Shown here one piece after another: positions 51,534 through 63,286 of a stretch of 64,000 nucleotides of DNA. This stretch comes from Thermohalobaculum sp039180675 (GTDB lineage Bacteria > Pseudomonadota > Alphaproteobacteria > Rhodobacterales > Rhodobacteraceae), in assembly GCA_039180675.1 (NCBI GenBank), contig JBCDDC010000015.1, positions 55,273 through 119,272 on the forward strand, given 5' to 3'. Numbering within the stretch: position 1 is the first letter of the stretch; each line of letters begins with the position of its first letter. A model generated the notes under the pieces. It was not told the DNA's origin. It did not search any database and worked only from the letters and a program-made list of their open reading frames with translations. A program made the translations under genes and the position numbers.

Positions 51534-52276
51534 ACGAACCAGTCCGACAGCGCGCTCGGCATTCGGTTGGCGGCCCAGATCAGGGCCGCCAGTTGCCAGG
51601 GAAAGGTGATCAGGGGCCGCTGCCGCTCAAGCCCGCGCTGAATGATCGCTGCTGCCCGCGCCGCATCCATCTCGAAGGGCTTGAACCCCTTGTGGCGTGC
51701 CGACATCTCGGACGTGACGAAGCCGGGGCAGATCACGCTCACCCCGACCCCCTCCGCCCTCAGCATCCCCCTGAGGGCAATGCCATAGGCACGAACGCCC
51801 GCCTTCGTCGCGCTGTAAGACGGCAGATCCGGTTGCGGCAGCAGGGCCGCGAGGGAACTCACGATCGCGATCTGCCCACGCGCCCGGCTGGTCATCGGCC
51901 CGAGCAGGGGCTCGACCGTATTGACGACGCCCAAAAAATTCACTGCGTTCAGCCGCTCGGCTGTTCCATCCGCCTCGCGCATTTGACCCGGCGCACGACC
52001 CGCGCTGATCCCTGCGTTCGCGATGACGAGATCAACAGGCCATTTCGCGTCGAAGGCAACGATTGCAGTCTCGAGCGTCTCACGGTCGGTCACATCGATC
52101 ATCCGGGTCTCGACATGAGCGCCGGCCGCGCGGCAGGCCCGTTCGGTTTCCGCCAGATCCGGGCCCTTCCGTGCGATCAGGCAGAGCCGGGCCTCAGGTC
52201 GCGCAAACCGGATCGCCAGCGCGCGTCCGATCCCCCGGGAGGCGCCGGTGATCACGATGTTTCTGTAGACGGCCAT
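51491..52276 (-). CDS. SDR-family ketoreductase, RkpH-like
   Basis: This 261-residue SDR has TGASRGIG near residue 10, NAG motif ANAGISAG near 85 and YSATKAGVRAYG as the catalytic Tyr/Lys. Related enzymes reduce 3-ketosphinganine, so reduction of the ketone made by the neighbouring alpha-oxoamine synthase is the favoured role. ATG 52276 (AGG upstream) is chosen; the frame continues open to 52546 without support. Unlike the rhizobial arrangement it is on the opposite strand and overlaps the synthase 3' end by 43 bases, while diverging from the capsule gene. Confidence 0.82.
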   Translation of the reverse strand: MAVYRNIVITGASRGIGRALAIRFARPEARLCLIARKGPDLAETERACRAAGAHVETRMIDVTDRETLETAIVAFDAKWPVDLVIANAGISAGRAPGQMREADGTAERLNAVNFLGVVNTVEPLLGPMTSRARGQIAIVSSLAALLPQPDLPSYSATKAGVRAYGIALRGMLRAEGVGVSVICPGFVTSEMSARHKGFKPFEMDAARAAAIIQRGLERQRPLITFPWQLAALIWAANRMPSALSDWFVQGFRSEIDPEDPA

Positions 52277-52352
52277 TGGGGAAACCTGCCGCGGGAAGTT
52301 TATCGATTTGTTAACCCTACCAAACCTGATTCCGGACCGGGACCATCCGCAT

Positions 52353-53666
52353 ATGCAGATCGGTGAGGCGAGCGGCCCAGCCCGCCGACCCGCGACGACC
52401 AGCAGCGACCGCCGTCTGCTCTTTCTGCAAGGGCCTCCGGGGCCCTTCTGGGTGGAACTCGGCGAGGCGTGCCGCGGTGCCGGAATGGAGGTCTTCAAAG
52501 TCAATTTCTGCCTGCCGGAGGAGATCCGTTGGCCCACGCCTGCCACGCGCTATTCGGGCCGGCTGGAGGACTGGGACAGGTGGCTCGAGCGCTACTGCGT
52601 GGACAACCAGATCACCGATATTCTCTACTACGCCGACCGGCTGCCCTATCACGCGGCGGCGGGTCAGGTCGCCGATAGACTCGGCCTCCGCGCCTGGGTT
52701 CTCGAGAACGGGTACTTGAGACCGGATTGGCTGACCTTCGAGCCCTTCGGGATGTCCGACCGCTCGCGCCTTCCAAGATCGCAAGCGCGGCGGCAGGCCC
52801 TCGCGCGCCAGGGTGCCGGGGCGAATCTATCACCGCGGTTTCGGCACAGCTTTGCCGAGGAGGGATTTGCGGAGGTCTGCTACGGCCTTGCCAGCGCAAT
52901 CGGGCGCTTGCGGTATCCGAACTACAGGAGCGATCGCTACTACCCTCCGATATACGATTATCTGAGCTGGGGCCTGAGGTGGACCCAACAGCTCGCCACC
53001 GCCCGCGCGCGCCGCAGGGTCAGCCGCGAAATCGAGGCCGGTGCTCTCAGCTTTACCCTGCTCGCGCTCCAACTCCAGAGCGACTATCAGATCCGTGCTT
53101 CGAGCCCGTATGACCACCTTGCCGAGATGCTTGAGGAGGTGATCGCCAACTTCGCCAGGCGAGCGCCCCATGACCGGCATCTGATCATCAAGGGCCATCC
53201 GCTTGATAACGGGTGCGAGAACTGGCCGAGGGTGATCCGACGTCTGTCGCGCGACCACGGTGTTCGTCACCGGGTTCACTGGCTCGATGGCGGAGATCTG
53301 GATGCTTTGATCCGGCGTGCGCAGGGCCTCATCACCGTGAACTCGACGGTTGGATTAAAGGCTCTCCTCGCGGATTGCCCGGTTCTGGCCCTCGGATCGG
53401 CGATCTATGACGAGCCGGGGCTCACACATCAGCGCGGGTTAGACCGATTCTGGACCTCTCCCGATCATCCTGACAGCGCGCATGTCGAGAAGTTTCTCGG
53501 TGCCCTGATTGCCTGGTCACAGGTGCGCGGATCGTTCTACGACCCCGAAGGTAGGGCCCACGGAATTCACGAGATCATTAACCGTCTTACAATGGTGCAA
53601 AATTGCACGGCAGGCGAAAAAACTTCGACACACCCTTTGGCGAGTCGGGAAACTGTCGTACTGTGA
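52353..53666 (+). CDS. KpsS-like capsule polysaccharide biosynthesis/export protein, RkpJ-like
   Basis: The 437-residue cytoplasmic protein has the family blocks LLFLQGPPGPFWVELG near residue 21, LENGYLRPDWLTFE near 130, HLIIKGHPLDNG and the conserved VNSTVGLKALLADCPVLALG. KpsS/KpsC-type proteins are Kdo transferases that build the lipid-linked anchor of group 2 capsules; the homologous RkpJ is needed for K-antigen in Sinorhizobium. ATG 52353 gives a normal length, but its ribosome site is weak and TTG 52308 is possible. It diverges from the RkpH-like gene over 76 bases containing a TTAAC half-site. Confidence 0.82.
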   Translation: MQIGEASGPARRPATTSSDRRLLFLQGPPGPFWVELGEACRGAGMEVFKVNFCLPEEIRWPTPATRYSGRLEDWDRWLERYCVDNQITDILYYADRLPYHAAAGQVADRLGLRAWVLENGYLRPDWLTFEPFGMSDRSRLPRSQARRQALARQGAGANLSPRFRHSFAEEGFAEVCYGLASAIGRLRYPNYRSDRYYPPIYDYLSWGLRWTQQLATARARRRVSREIEAGALSFTLLALQLQSDYQIRASSPYDHLAEMLEEVIANFARRAPHDRHLIIKGHPLDNGCENWPRVIRRLSRDHGVRHRVHWLDGGDLDALIRRAQGLITVNSTVGLKALLADCPVLALGSAIYDEPGLTHQRGLDRFWTSPDHPDSAHVEKFLGALIAWSQVRGSFYDPEGRAHGIHEIINRLTMVQNCTAGEKTSTHPLASRETVVL

Positions 53667-53694
53667 TTTCAGTCGAGTAGTGAGTGAGTGAATC

Positions 53695-54663
53695 ATGCGT
53701 TTAGATCAGCTTCGAGCGAGTTTCTTCAGCACCTTCGTCGAAAAGTGTCTGGAGAGGGTGCCGGTCCTGGAGATCACGGAAAGCCGGATCATCGAGGGCG
53801 CCTACGGCCAGTTACGCCATACCATCTACCACAACATCTTCACCGCCTTCGATGCGAAGCTGTCGCGTCATATCTCCGCTGTGCGGGGCGAGGGCCTCTC
53901 GGCGGTGACGGTGATCACGAAATTTGCACCGAGCATGGAGCTTGCGGGCGAGCACGCCCTGCCGTCGAGCCATTATGCGTCGCTGCCGCACGCGCTGCGC
54001 AAGATCTCGGAGAATGCCCTGGACGGCGGCTCGAATGCGACGCTTGAGATCCGCGAGATCCCATCGGCGAGCGACGCGGTCCAGCGCCGGACGATCGGGA
54101 CGGAAGATCTGGTTGGCCTGGCCGAGGCGTTGAAAGTCGCCGACTGGTTCGGCCGCGCCGAATTCGTTCCGATCTCGGGCGATTTCGATATGATCATGCT
54201 GAACCCGCCCGGTCTGGCCGAGACGATCGTGGTTGATCTTTATAAAGGCACCGTGACGATCCCGACCGGAGAGGACCGGTTCGAGGCGCCGCTCTTCGGC
54301 TTCGGGAGCCATGTGAAGGATCACCCGGCGCTCCGCGCGCAACTCGCCGCCTGCCGCCACGCGCAGATGGAATTGAAAGAGGAATCGATCCTCAGCTTCC
54401 GCGAGGCGGCCGAGGAGCGGATCCTGCGGTTCGATCGCGCCCTGAACGGAAACGCGCTGGAGGATCATCGCCTCCACGCCGCCGTCGCCCTGATCGCCCG
54501 GCTTCGCGTGGGCCTGGGTGACGACCTTTCGGGTCTGGCGGAGGATGCGCAGATCACAGCGCTCGACTGGGCCGCGGTGATCGATCGCGAAGACGCGCAT
54601 ACGCGGACCGACCCAACCGTCGTCGTTCGGGAACTGCGCGACAACAATAAGATGCGCGCCTGA
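53695..54663 (+). CDS. Conserved-looking hypothetical protein
   Basis: I do not recognise the family. The product has 322 residues, is acidic and probably cytoplasmic, without signal peptide or membrane helix. Features: an N-terminal MRLDQLRASFFSTFVEKCLERVP, a HNIFTAFDAKLSRHISAVR helix, several short hydrophobic strands (FVPISGDFDMIMLNPPG), and a C-terminal helical region ending NNKMRA. The regular composition and start 28 bases after the capsule gene suggest it is real and may belong to the capsule transcript. A GAGTGA site precedes ATG 53695. A strong hairpin follows. No function is proposed. Confidence 0.75.
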   Translation: MRLDQLRASFFSTFVEKCLERVPVLEITESRIIEGAYGQLRHTIYHNIFTAFDAKLSRHISAVRGEGLSAVTVITKFAPSMELAGEHALPSSHYASLPHALRKISENALDGGSNATLEIREIPSASDAVQRRTIGTEDLVGLAEALKVADWFGRAEFVPISGDFDMIMLNPPGLAETIVVDLYKGTVTIPTGEDRFEAPLFGFGSHVKDHPALRAQLAACRHAQMELKEESILSFREAAEERILRFDRALNGNALEDHRLHAAVALIARLRVGLGDDLSGLAEDAQITALDWAAVIDREDAHTRTDPTVVVRELRDNNKMRA

Positions 54664-54696
54664 GAACTCTGACTTCAGGCCGAAGTTTCTGGAGTG

Positions 54697-54723
54697 GAAA
54701 GCGCCGCGCTCTGCGGCGCTTTC
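54697..54723 (+). terminator. Terminator-like hairpin after the 322-residue gene
   Basis: GAAAGCGCCGC (54697-54707) pairs perfectly with GCGGCGCTTTC (54713-54723) around GCTCT. The T tract after the stem is poor (TGCATTT), but the stem end itself supplies three Ts. It closes the capsule region before the tRNA-Trp promoter. Confidence 0.75.
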
Positions 54724-54818
54724 TGCATTTCGGGACAGCCGCAATCACCAGTGGATCGACCGCGCGACGGGGATTGCCATCATCACGGCGGGCCGCTAAG
54801 ACGCAAAAATCCGGAGCG

Positions 54819-54846
54819 TTGCGATTTGGCGCAGAGGGCTTATCTC
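54819..54846 (+). promoter_or_regulatory. Possible tRNA-Trp/secE promoter
   Basis: TTGCGA (54819-54824), a 16-base spacer and TATCTC (54841-54846) are a partial sigma-70 match 38 bases before the tRNA. The match is weak; placement supports it. The rest of the 54724-54884 gap shows nothing else I can name. Confidence 0.35.
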
Positions 54847-54884
54847 TTGTGTCAGCAAGATCGATGGCGCCCCGGCAAGGCAGT

Positions 54885-54960
54885 AGGGGTGTAGCTCAGT
54901 TGGTAGAGCATCGGTCTCCAAAACCGAGGGTCGGGGGTTCGAGCCCCTCCGCCCCTGCCA
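54885..54960 (+). tRNA. tRNA-Trp (anticodon CCA)
   Basis: The 76-base cloverleaf has acceptor stem AGGGGTG with CGCCCCT, D-loop AGCTCAGTTGGTAGAGC, anticodon stem TCGGT/ACCGA with loop CTCCAAA (anticodon CCA), T-arm GGGGGTTCGAGCCCC and an encoded 3' CCA. It lies directly before secE, the common alphaproteobacterial order. Confidence 0.97.
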
Positions 54961-54999
54961 GAAACCGAGATGACGAGAGACCCGAAAGGATCGTGACCT

Positions 55000-55185
55000 T
55001 TGGCAAATCCGGCTGAATTCATCGCTCAGGTCCGCGCAGAGGCGGCCAAGGTCGTCTGGCCGACCCGCAAAGAGGCTGGGCTCACCACGGTCATGGTCTT
55101 CATCATGGCGGTGCTCGTGGCGATATTCTTCTTCATCGTCGACTGGTTCCTGCGTCTTGGTGTAGAAACGCTGCTGTCGCTTTAG
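55000..55185 (+). CDS. secE: Preprotein translocase subunit SecE
   Basis: The 61-residue protein is the short, single-helix form of SecE that clamps SecY in the inner-membrane translocon. ANPAEFIAQVRAEAAKVVWPTRKEA carries the conserved amphipathic VxWPTRKE segment, followed by one membrane helix (VMVFIMAVLVAIFFFIVDWF). The start is TTG at 55000, about seven bases after AAAGGATC; no in-frame ATG precedes the conserved segment. It follows tRNA-Trp by 39 bases, and a terminator-like hairpin lies between it and nusG. Confidence 0.93.
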   Translation: MANPAEFIAQVRAEAAKVVWPTRKEAGLTTVMVFIMAVLVAIFFFIVDWFLRLGVETLLSL

Positions 55186-55252
55186 ACAGATGATTTTAAC
55201 TTGATTTTCCGGGGCGAGGCGCTTATCCGCTGAGGTCTTCGATGGAAGTCGG

Positions 55253-55283
55253 GCGCGCAATGATTCGATCAGCGCGCTTTTCT
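55253..55283 (+). terminator. Terminator-like hairpin between secE and nusG
   Basis: GCGCGC (55253-55258) pairs with GCGCGC (55272-55277); inside, TGAT and ATCA pair around TCG, and TTTTCTG follows. An independent hairpin, TCGGGG-CGC-CCCCGA, is at about 55334-55348. secE and nusG are usually one close operon; here 182 bases separate them. Confidence 0.65.
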
Positions 55284-55367
55284 GTTTGAGGCTAAACAAA
55301 AACTCTGGGCATCAGAGGTCGCGAGCACTCGGGGCGCCCCCGACGTACAAAAGGCTAGGTTCGGCGA

Positions 55368-55901
55368 ATGAACATGCGCTGGTATTCGGTTTCCGTGCTC
55401 TCGAACTTTGAGAAGAAGGTCGCCGAGAAAATCCGCGATAGCGTGGCACAACAAGGTCTCGAAGACGAGATCGAGGATGTGATCGTGCCGGTCGAAGAGG
55501 TCACGGAGATCCGCCGCGGCAAGAAGATGAACGTCGAACGCCGCCTGATGCCGGGCTACGTGCTGGTCAGGATGGCTATGACGGATCGGGCCTATCACCT
55601 GATCAACGATACGCAGCAGGTGATCGGGTTCCTCGGGCCGCAGGGCAAACCGACCCCGATGCGCGACGCCGAGGCGGCTCACATCCTGAAGCAGGTCGAG
55701 GAAGGGGTGGAGGCGCCGCGCCCGGCGATCACCTTCGAGATCGGCGAGCAGGTGAACGTGACCGACGGACCGTTCGAAGGCTTTCAGGGTCTGGTGGAAG
55801 ATGTCGATGTCGAGAATGCGCGCCTGAAGGTGAGCGTCTCGATCTTTGGCCGGGCGACACCGGTCGATCTGGAATACACGCAGGTCGCGAAAGCCGCCTG
55901 A
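55368..55901 (+). CDS. nusG: Transcription termination/antitermination factor NusG
   Basis: This 177-residue elongation factor binds RNA polymerase with its N-terminal domain (MRWYSVSVLSNFEKKVAEKI; MPGYVLVRMAMTD) and Rho or ribosomal S10 with its C-terminal KOW domain (FEIGEQVNVTDGPFEGFQGLVEDVD). Length and both domains are standard. The start at 55368 or the ATG two codons later (55374) is uncertain and the ribosome site weak. It probably has its own promoter after the hairpins upstream and heads the ribosomal protein genes. Confidence 0.95.
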   Translation: MNMRWYSVSVLSNFEKKVAEKIRDSVAQQGLEDEIEDVIVPVEEVTEIRRGKKMNVERRLMPGYVLVRMAMTDRAYHLINDTQQVIGFLGPQGKPTPMRDAEAAHILKQVEEGVEAPRPAITFEIGEQVNVTDGPFEGFQGLVEDVDVENARLKVSVSIFGRATPVDLEYTQVAKAA

Positions 55902-56007
55902 CGTGATGCTCGCGTGGGAGGCGAGGGCGACGCGTCGCCCGACCCGGACCACGCCCTAACGAAGCCCGGGGTCGCGTCCCGCGGGTAGGTCAAGAGAGGA
56001 GCCAGCA

Positions 56008-56433
56008 ATGGCGAAGAAAGTTGTCGGGCAGCTGAAGCTGCAAGTCCCGGCAGGCAAGGCAAACCCCTCGCCGCCGATCGGGCCGGCGTTGGGCCAGCGC
56101 GGAATCAACATTATGGAATTCTGCAAGGCCTTCAATGCAAAGAGCCAGGAGATGGAACCGGGCGCGCCGTGCCCGACTGTGATCACCTATTATGCGGACA
56201 AGTCGTTCACCTTCGAGATCAAGACCCCGCCCGCGTCGTTCTATCTGAAGAAGGCCGCTGGGCTGAAATCGGGCGGCTCGACGCCCGGCCGCGCGACCGC
56301 CGGGTCGGTGACACGCAAGCAGGTCCGCGAGATCGCCGAGGCGAAGATGGTCGATCTGAATGCAAACTCGGTCGAGGCGGCCATGCAGATCATTCTCGGG
56401 AGCGCGCGCTCCATGGGCATCGAGGTGAAGTGA
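56008..56433 (+). CDS. rplK: 50S ribosomal protein L11
   Basis: The 141-residue protein forms the GTPase-associated centre with L10/L12 on 23S rRNA. KLQVPAGKANPSPPIGPALGQRGINIMEFCKAFN is the conserved N-terminal domain and the SVTRKQVREIAEAK helix the rRNA-binding part. GAGAGGAGCC precedes the start. Its stop overlaps the rplA start (TGATG), so L11 and L1 are translationally coupled, as in other bacteria where L1 represses both. Confidence 0.97.
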   Translation: MAKKVVGQLKLQVPAGKANPSPPIGPALGQRGINIMEFCKAFNAKSQEMEPGAPCPTVITYYADKSFTFEIKTPPASFYLKKAAGLKSGGSTPGRATAGSVTRKQVREIAEAKMVDLNANSVEAAMQIILGSARSMGIEVK

Positions 56434-57128
56434 TGGCAAAGCTTGGCAAACGTACGAAAGCAGCCCGCGCGGCCGTTGAGGGCAAGAGCCTTCTGCCCGT
56501 GGCCGAGGCGGTGAGCCTGGTCAAGGAAAACGCAACCGCGAAATTCGATGAGACGATCGAAGTCGCCATGAACCTCGGCGTCGACCCGCGCCATGCGGAC
56601 CAGATGGTCCGCGGTGCGGTGACGCTGCCGAACGGGACCGGCAAGACGGTGCGCGTCGCGGTCTTCGCCAAAGGGCCGAAGGCGGACGAGGCGAAGGAAG
56701 CGGGTGCCGATATCGTGGGGGCCGAAGACCTGATGGAGACTGTCCAGGGCGGCAAGATCGAGTTCGACAAGTGCATCGCAACGCCTGACATGATGCCGAT
56801 CGTCGGCCGCCTGGGGAAGGTCCTCGGGCCGCGCAACCTGATGCCGAACCCGAAAGTGGGCACCGTGACGATGGATGTGGCCCAAGCTGTGCAGGACGCC
56901 AAGGGCGGTCAGGTCACCTTCCGTGTCGAGAAGGCGGGCGTGGTTCATGTTGGTGTCGGCAAAGCGAGCTTCGATGCCGACAAGCTGACCGAGAACGTGC
57001 GCGCCCTGATCGAGGCGGTGCAGCGTGCCAAGCCCTCGGGCGCCAAAGGCACGTATCTGAAGAAGATCTCGCTCAGCTCCACCATGGGGCCGGGTGTGAC
57101 CATCGCGCTGGATAGCCTCAGCGCATGA
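56433..57128 (+). CDS. rplA: 50S ribosomal protein L1
   Basis: This 231-residue protein of the L1 stalk starts MAKLGKRTKAARAAVEG and contains the conserved GKVLGPRNLMPNPKVGTV loop. A longer open frame from 56169 overlaps rplK and is not used; ATG 56433 is fixed by overlap with the rplK stop. L1 is the translational repressor of the L11-L1 pair in many bacteria. A 244-base untranslated leader follows before rplJ. Confidence 0.97.
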   Translation: MAKLGKRTKAARAAVEGKSLLPVAEAVSLVKENATAKFDETIEVAMNLGVDPRHADQMVRGAVTLPNGTGKTVRVAVFAKGPKADEAKEAGADIVGAEDLMETVQGGKIEFDKCIATPDMMPIVGRLGKVLGPRNLMPNPKVGTVTMDVAQAVQDAKGGQVTFRVEKAGVVHVGVGKASFDADKLTENVRALIEAVQRAKPSGAKGTYLKKISLSSTMGPGVTIALDSLSA

Positions 57129-57372
57129 CGAAGAATTCCCCGGGCAACCGGGGATGACCGGCGGGGGCTCCGGCCTCTGCCACCTGTCCGAGACGGTGGG
57201 CCGCCGCAAGGCATAAGTCCGGCCTGAGACGGGGAACGATCAGGATTGACCAGCCAGTCGGCTGGGCGGTTTTGGCGGGACCCGGGATAGGACCCGAAGC
57301 ATCGGGGGCGACCCCGGTGAAACTGAGCCGGCGGTGAGGGGCGACCCGGACCGCCAGAACTGGAGAAGCAAC
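57129..57372 (+). promoter_or_regulatory. Probable L10 leader (rplJ 5' untranslated region)
   Basis: The 244-base non-coding gap between rplA and rplJ is in the place of the L10(L12)4-binding leader that autoregulates rplJL. It is GC-rich with several potential stems (for example CCAGCC/GGCTGG near 57250-57270 and CCCGGGATAGGACCCG). I cannot fold it fully, so the call rests mainly on position and length. Confidence 0.5.
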
Positions 57373-57888
57373 GTGGATAGAGCCCAAAAAGAAGTCGTGG
57401 TTGGTGAACTCAACCAGATCTTCGCGGACTCTGGTGTCGTCGTGGTAGCTCACTACGCCGGCCTCTCGGTTGCGGAAATGCAGGACTTTCGTGGCCGCAT
57501 GCGTGAAGCAGGCGGGAAGGTTCGTGTTGCCAAGAACAGGCTCGCCAAGATCGCCCTCGAAGGAACCCCGTGCGAAGGCATGAAGGACCTCCTGACCGGG
57601 CAAACCGTGCTCGCTTACTCAGAAGACCCGGTCGCGGCGGCGAAAACCGCCGAGGCCTACGCCAAGGACAAGGACAAGTTCCAGATCCTCGGTGGTGCTA
57701 TGGGCGAGACGATTTTGGACCCGGCCGGGGTCAAATCGGTGGCATCCATGCCGTCGCGGGAGGAGCTTATCGCTTCGATCGTCGGCATGATCGGTGCCCC
57801 TGCCTCGAACCTGGCGGGCGCCATTGGCGCACCTGCGGCGAACATCGCCTCGATCCTCTCGACGATCGAGGAACGCGAAAACGCATGA
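57373..57888 (+). CDS. rplJ: 50S ribosomal protein L10
   Basis: The 171-residue protein anchors L12 dimers to the ribosome. It begins VDRAQKEVVVGELNQIF from GTG 57373, behind GGAGAAGC; the preceding frame to 57334 has no supporting site. VRVAKNRLAKIAL is the rRNA-binding segment, and the Ala-rich C-terminus (GAIGAPAANIASILSTIEE) holds the L12-binding helix. It is followed after 71 bases by rplL. Confidence 0.96.
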   Translation: MDRAQKEVVVGELNQIFADSGVVVVAHYAGLSVAEMQDFRGRMREAGGKVRVAKNRLAKIALEGTPCEGMKDLLTGQTVLAYSEDPVAAAKTAEAYAKDKDKFQILGGAMGETILDPAGVKSVASMPSREELIASIVGMIGAPASNLAGAIGAPAANIASILSTIEERENA

Positions 57889-57959
57889 CCAATACCGGAG
57901 ACCGGCGGGTTGCCCCGCCAAGACACTGGAACACTGATCAAACGGAACGGAACTGAAAA

Positions 57960-58346
57960 ATGGCTGACTTGAAAGCACTCGCAGAACAGATCGTCGGGCT
58001 GACCCTGCTCGAAGCGTCTGAGCTGAAGAACATCCTGAAGGATGAGTACGGTATCGAACCCGCCGCAGGTGGCGCGGTTATGGTCGCAGGTCCTGCTGGC
58101 GGCGGCGACGCCGGTGCAGCGGCAGCGGAAGAAAAGGACGAGTTCGACGTGATCCTGGTTGCTGCTGGCGACAAGAAGATCAACGTCATCAAAGAGGTCC
58201 GCGCGATCACCGGCCTTGGTCTGAAGGAAGCCAAGGATCTCGTCGAAGCAGGCGGCAAAGCCGTCAAGGAAGCTGCTTCGAAAGACGAGGCCGAGGAGAT
58301 CAAGAAGAAGCTCGAAGAGGCTGGCGCCCAGGTCGAGCTCAAGTAA
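57960..58346 (+). CDS. rplL: 50S ribosomal protein L7/L12
   Basis: The 128-residue stalk protein recruits translational GTPases. An N-terminal dimerisation domain (ADLKALAEQIVGLTLLEASELKNIL), an Ala/Gly hinge and a C-terminal domain with KINVIKEVRAITGLGLKEAKDLVE are standard. A stable hairpin in the following gap separates it from rpoB. Confidence 0.97.
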   Translation: MADLKALAEQIVGLTLLEASELKNILKDEYGIEPAAGGAVMVAGPAGGGDAGAAAAEEKDEFDVILVAAGDKKINVIKEVRAITGLGLKEAKDLVEAGGKAVKEAASKDEAEEIKKKLEEAGAQVELK

Positions 58347-58383
58347 TTGCCCGGGCCGCGAAACGGCCTAGGTACACTAAATT

Positions 58384-58416
58384 GACCGGATCCGCCCCAA
58401 ATCGGCGGGTCCGGTC
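58384..58416 (+). other. Long hairpin between rplL and rpoB
   Basis: GACCGGATCCGCC (58384-58396) pairs with GGCGGGTCCGGTC (58404-58416) with one U-G pair. No T tract follows, so RNase III processing or partial attenuation, as known between rplL and rpoB in Escherichia coli, is likelier than full termination. The remainder of the 252-base gap shows no gene. Confidence 0.6.
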
Positions 58417-58598
58417 GTCGCGTCTCTCACGCGCTTTCCTCGGGGCTTGAGGCTAAGTCCCTAGGAAAGCACGGGAAAGAAGGCCCGAGACACAACCGGC
58501 GGGGGCCGCCGGGGTAACGTATAGGGTCTCGACCGTGATGATCTGGATGAGCTGTTGCCCCCGGCGGTTCATCTTATCGAGCTGACCTGAGGGCACTG

Positions 58599-62698
<4,100 letters not shown>

Positions 62699-62702
<4 letters not shown>

Positions 62703-63286
62703 AGTTCTTGATGAACAATCAAGTCGCGGTTGGTGTTTTGGCATTGGCCGCGCTATCGGCAACAAATGCAGGCGCCGACTGCTACGAGCGGTTGGTCGAA
62801 GTGCAATGTCATGCGTGGTCTGGCTACGGGGACCAAGCAGTTTTCAGTATCCGGTCTTTCGGGACGTATGATGGACCGTGTGCCCACGGCTGGCCAAAGG
62901 AGCTCGCAGATGATGGCCTCTTTAACTTGGAGACACTGTTTCAGAGGCCTATGTCGTGCGACCTCGGCGGGAAGTCAGCCAGTTTCGTACTGACCAAGTA
63001 CATACCTAGTCGACCTAAAGGAGCATGCGCTGAAGAGCATGCAGCAGCGGAACTCCGCGTTGATGGGAAAACGGTCGTGGGGATCGATCGGCTTCATGGT
63101 CATTGCCCGGCAAGCTCTGACCATCTGATTGAAGCGAGTATCTCGACCGTTAAGCATTGCCGCATCGACTATCCGGCGAGTCAGTTGGACAATGCCTCAG
63201 TGGAGTGCCGTTCGATCGATATTTTAAACCTTGGATCCGGGCCGAAGCCTGTTGATTCCGAGGAAAGTGTGGGAGCTACCCAATGA
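62699..63286 (+). CDS. Secreted cysteine-rich protein inserted between rpoB and rpoC
   Basis: I do not recognise a family. The 195-residue reading from GTG 62699 starts MKFLMNNQVAVGVLALAALSATNAGADC, a signal peptide with a likely AGA-D cleavage; the mature part has eight cysteines, an even number consistent with four disulfides, and no membrane helix. Alternatives are TTG 62708 and ATG 62711, better spaced from GGAGGAG but without a charged N-terminus. GC content in its middle is about 56 percent by my count, below rpoB. It overlaps the rpoB stop (GTGA) and its own stop overlaps the rpoC start (ATGA), so it is embedded in the operon. Confidence 0.75.
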
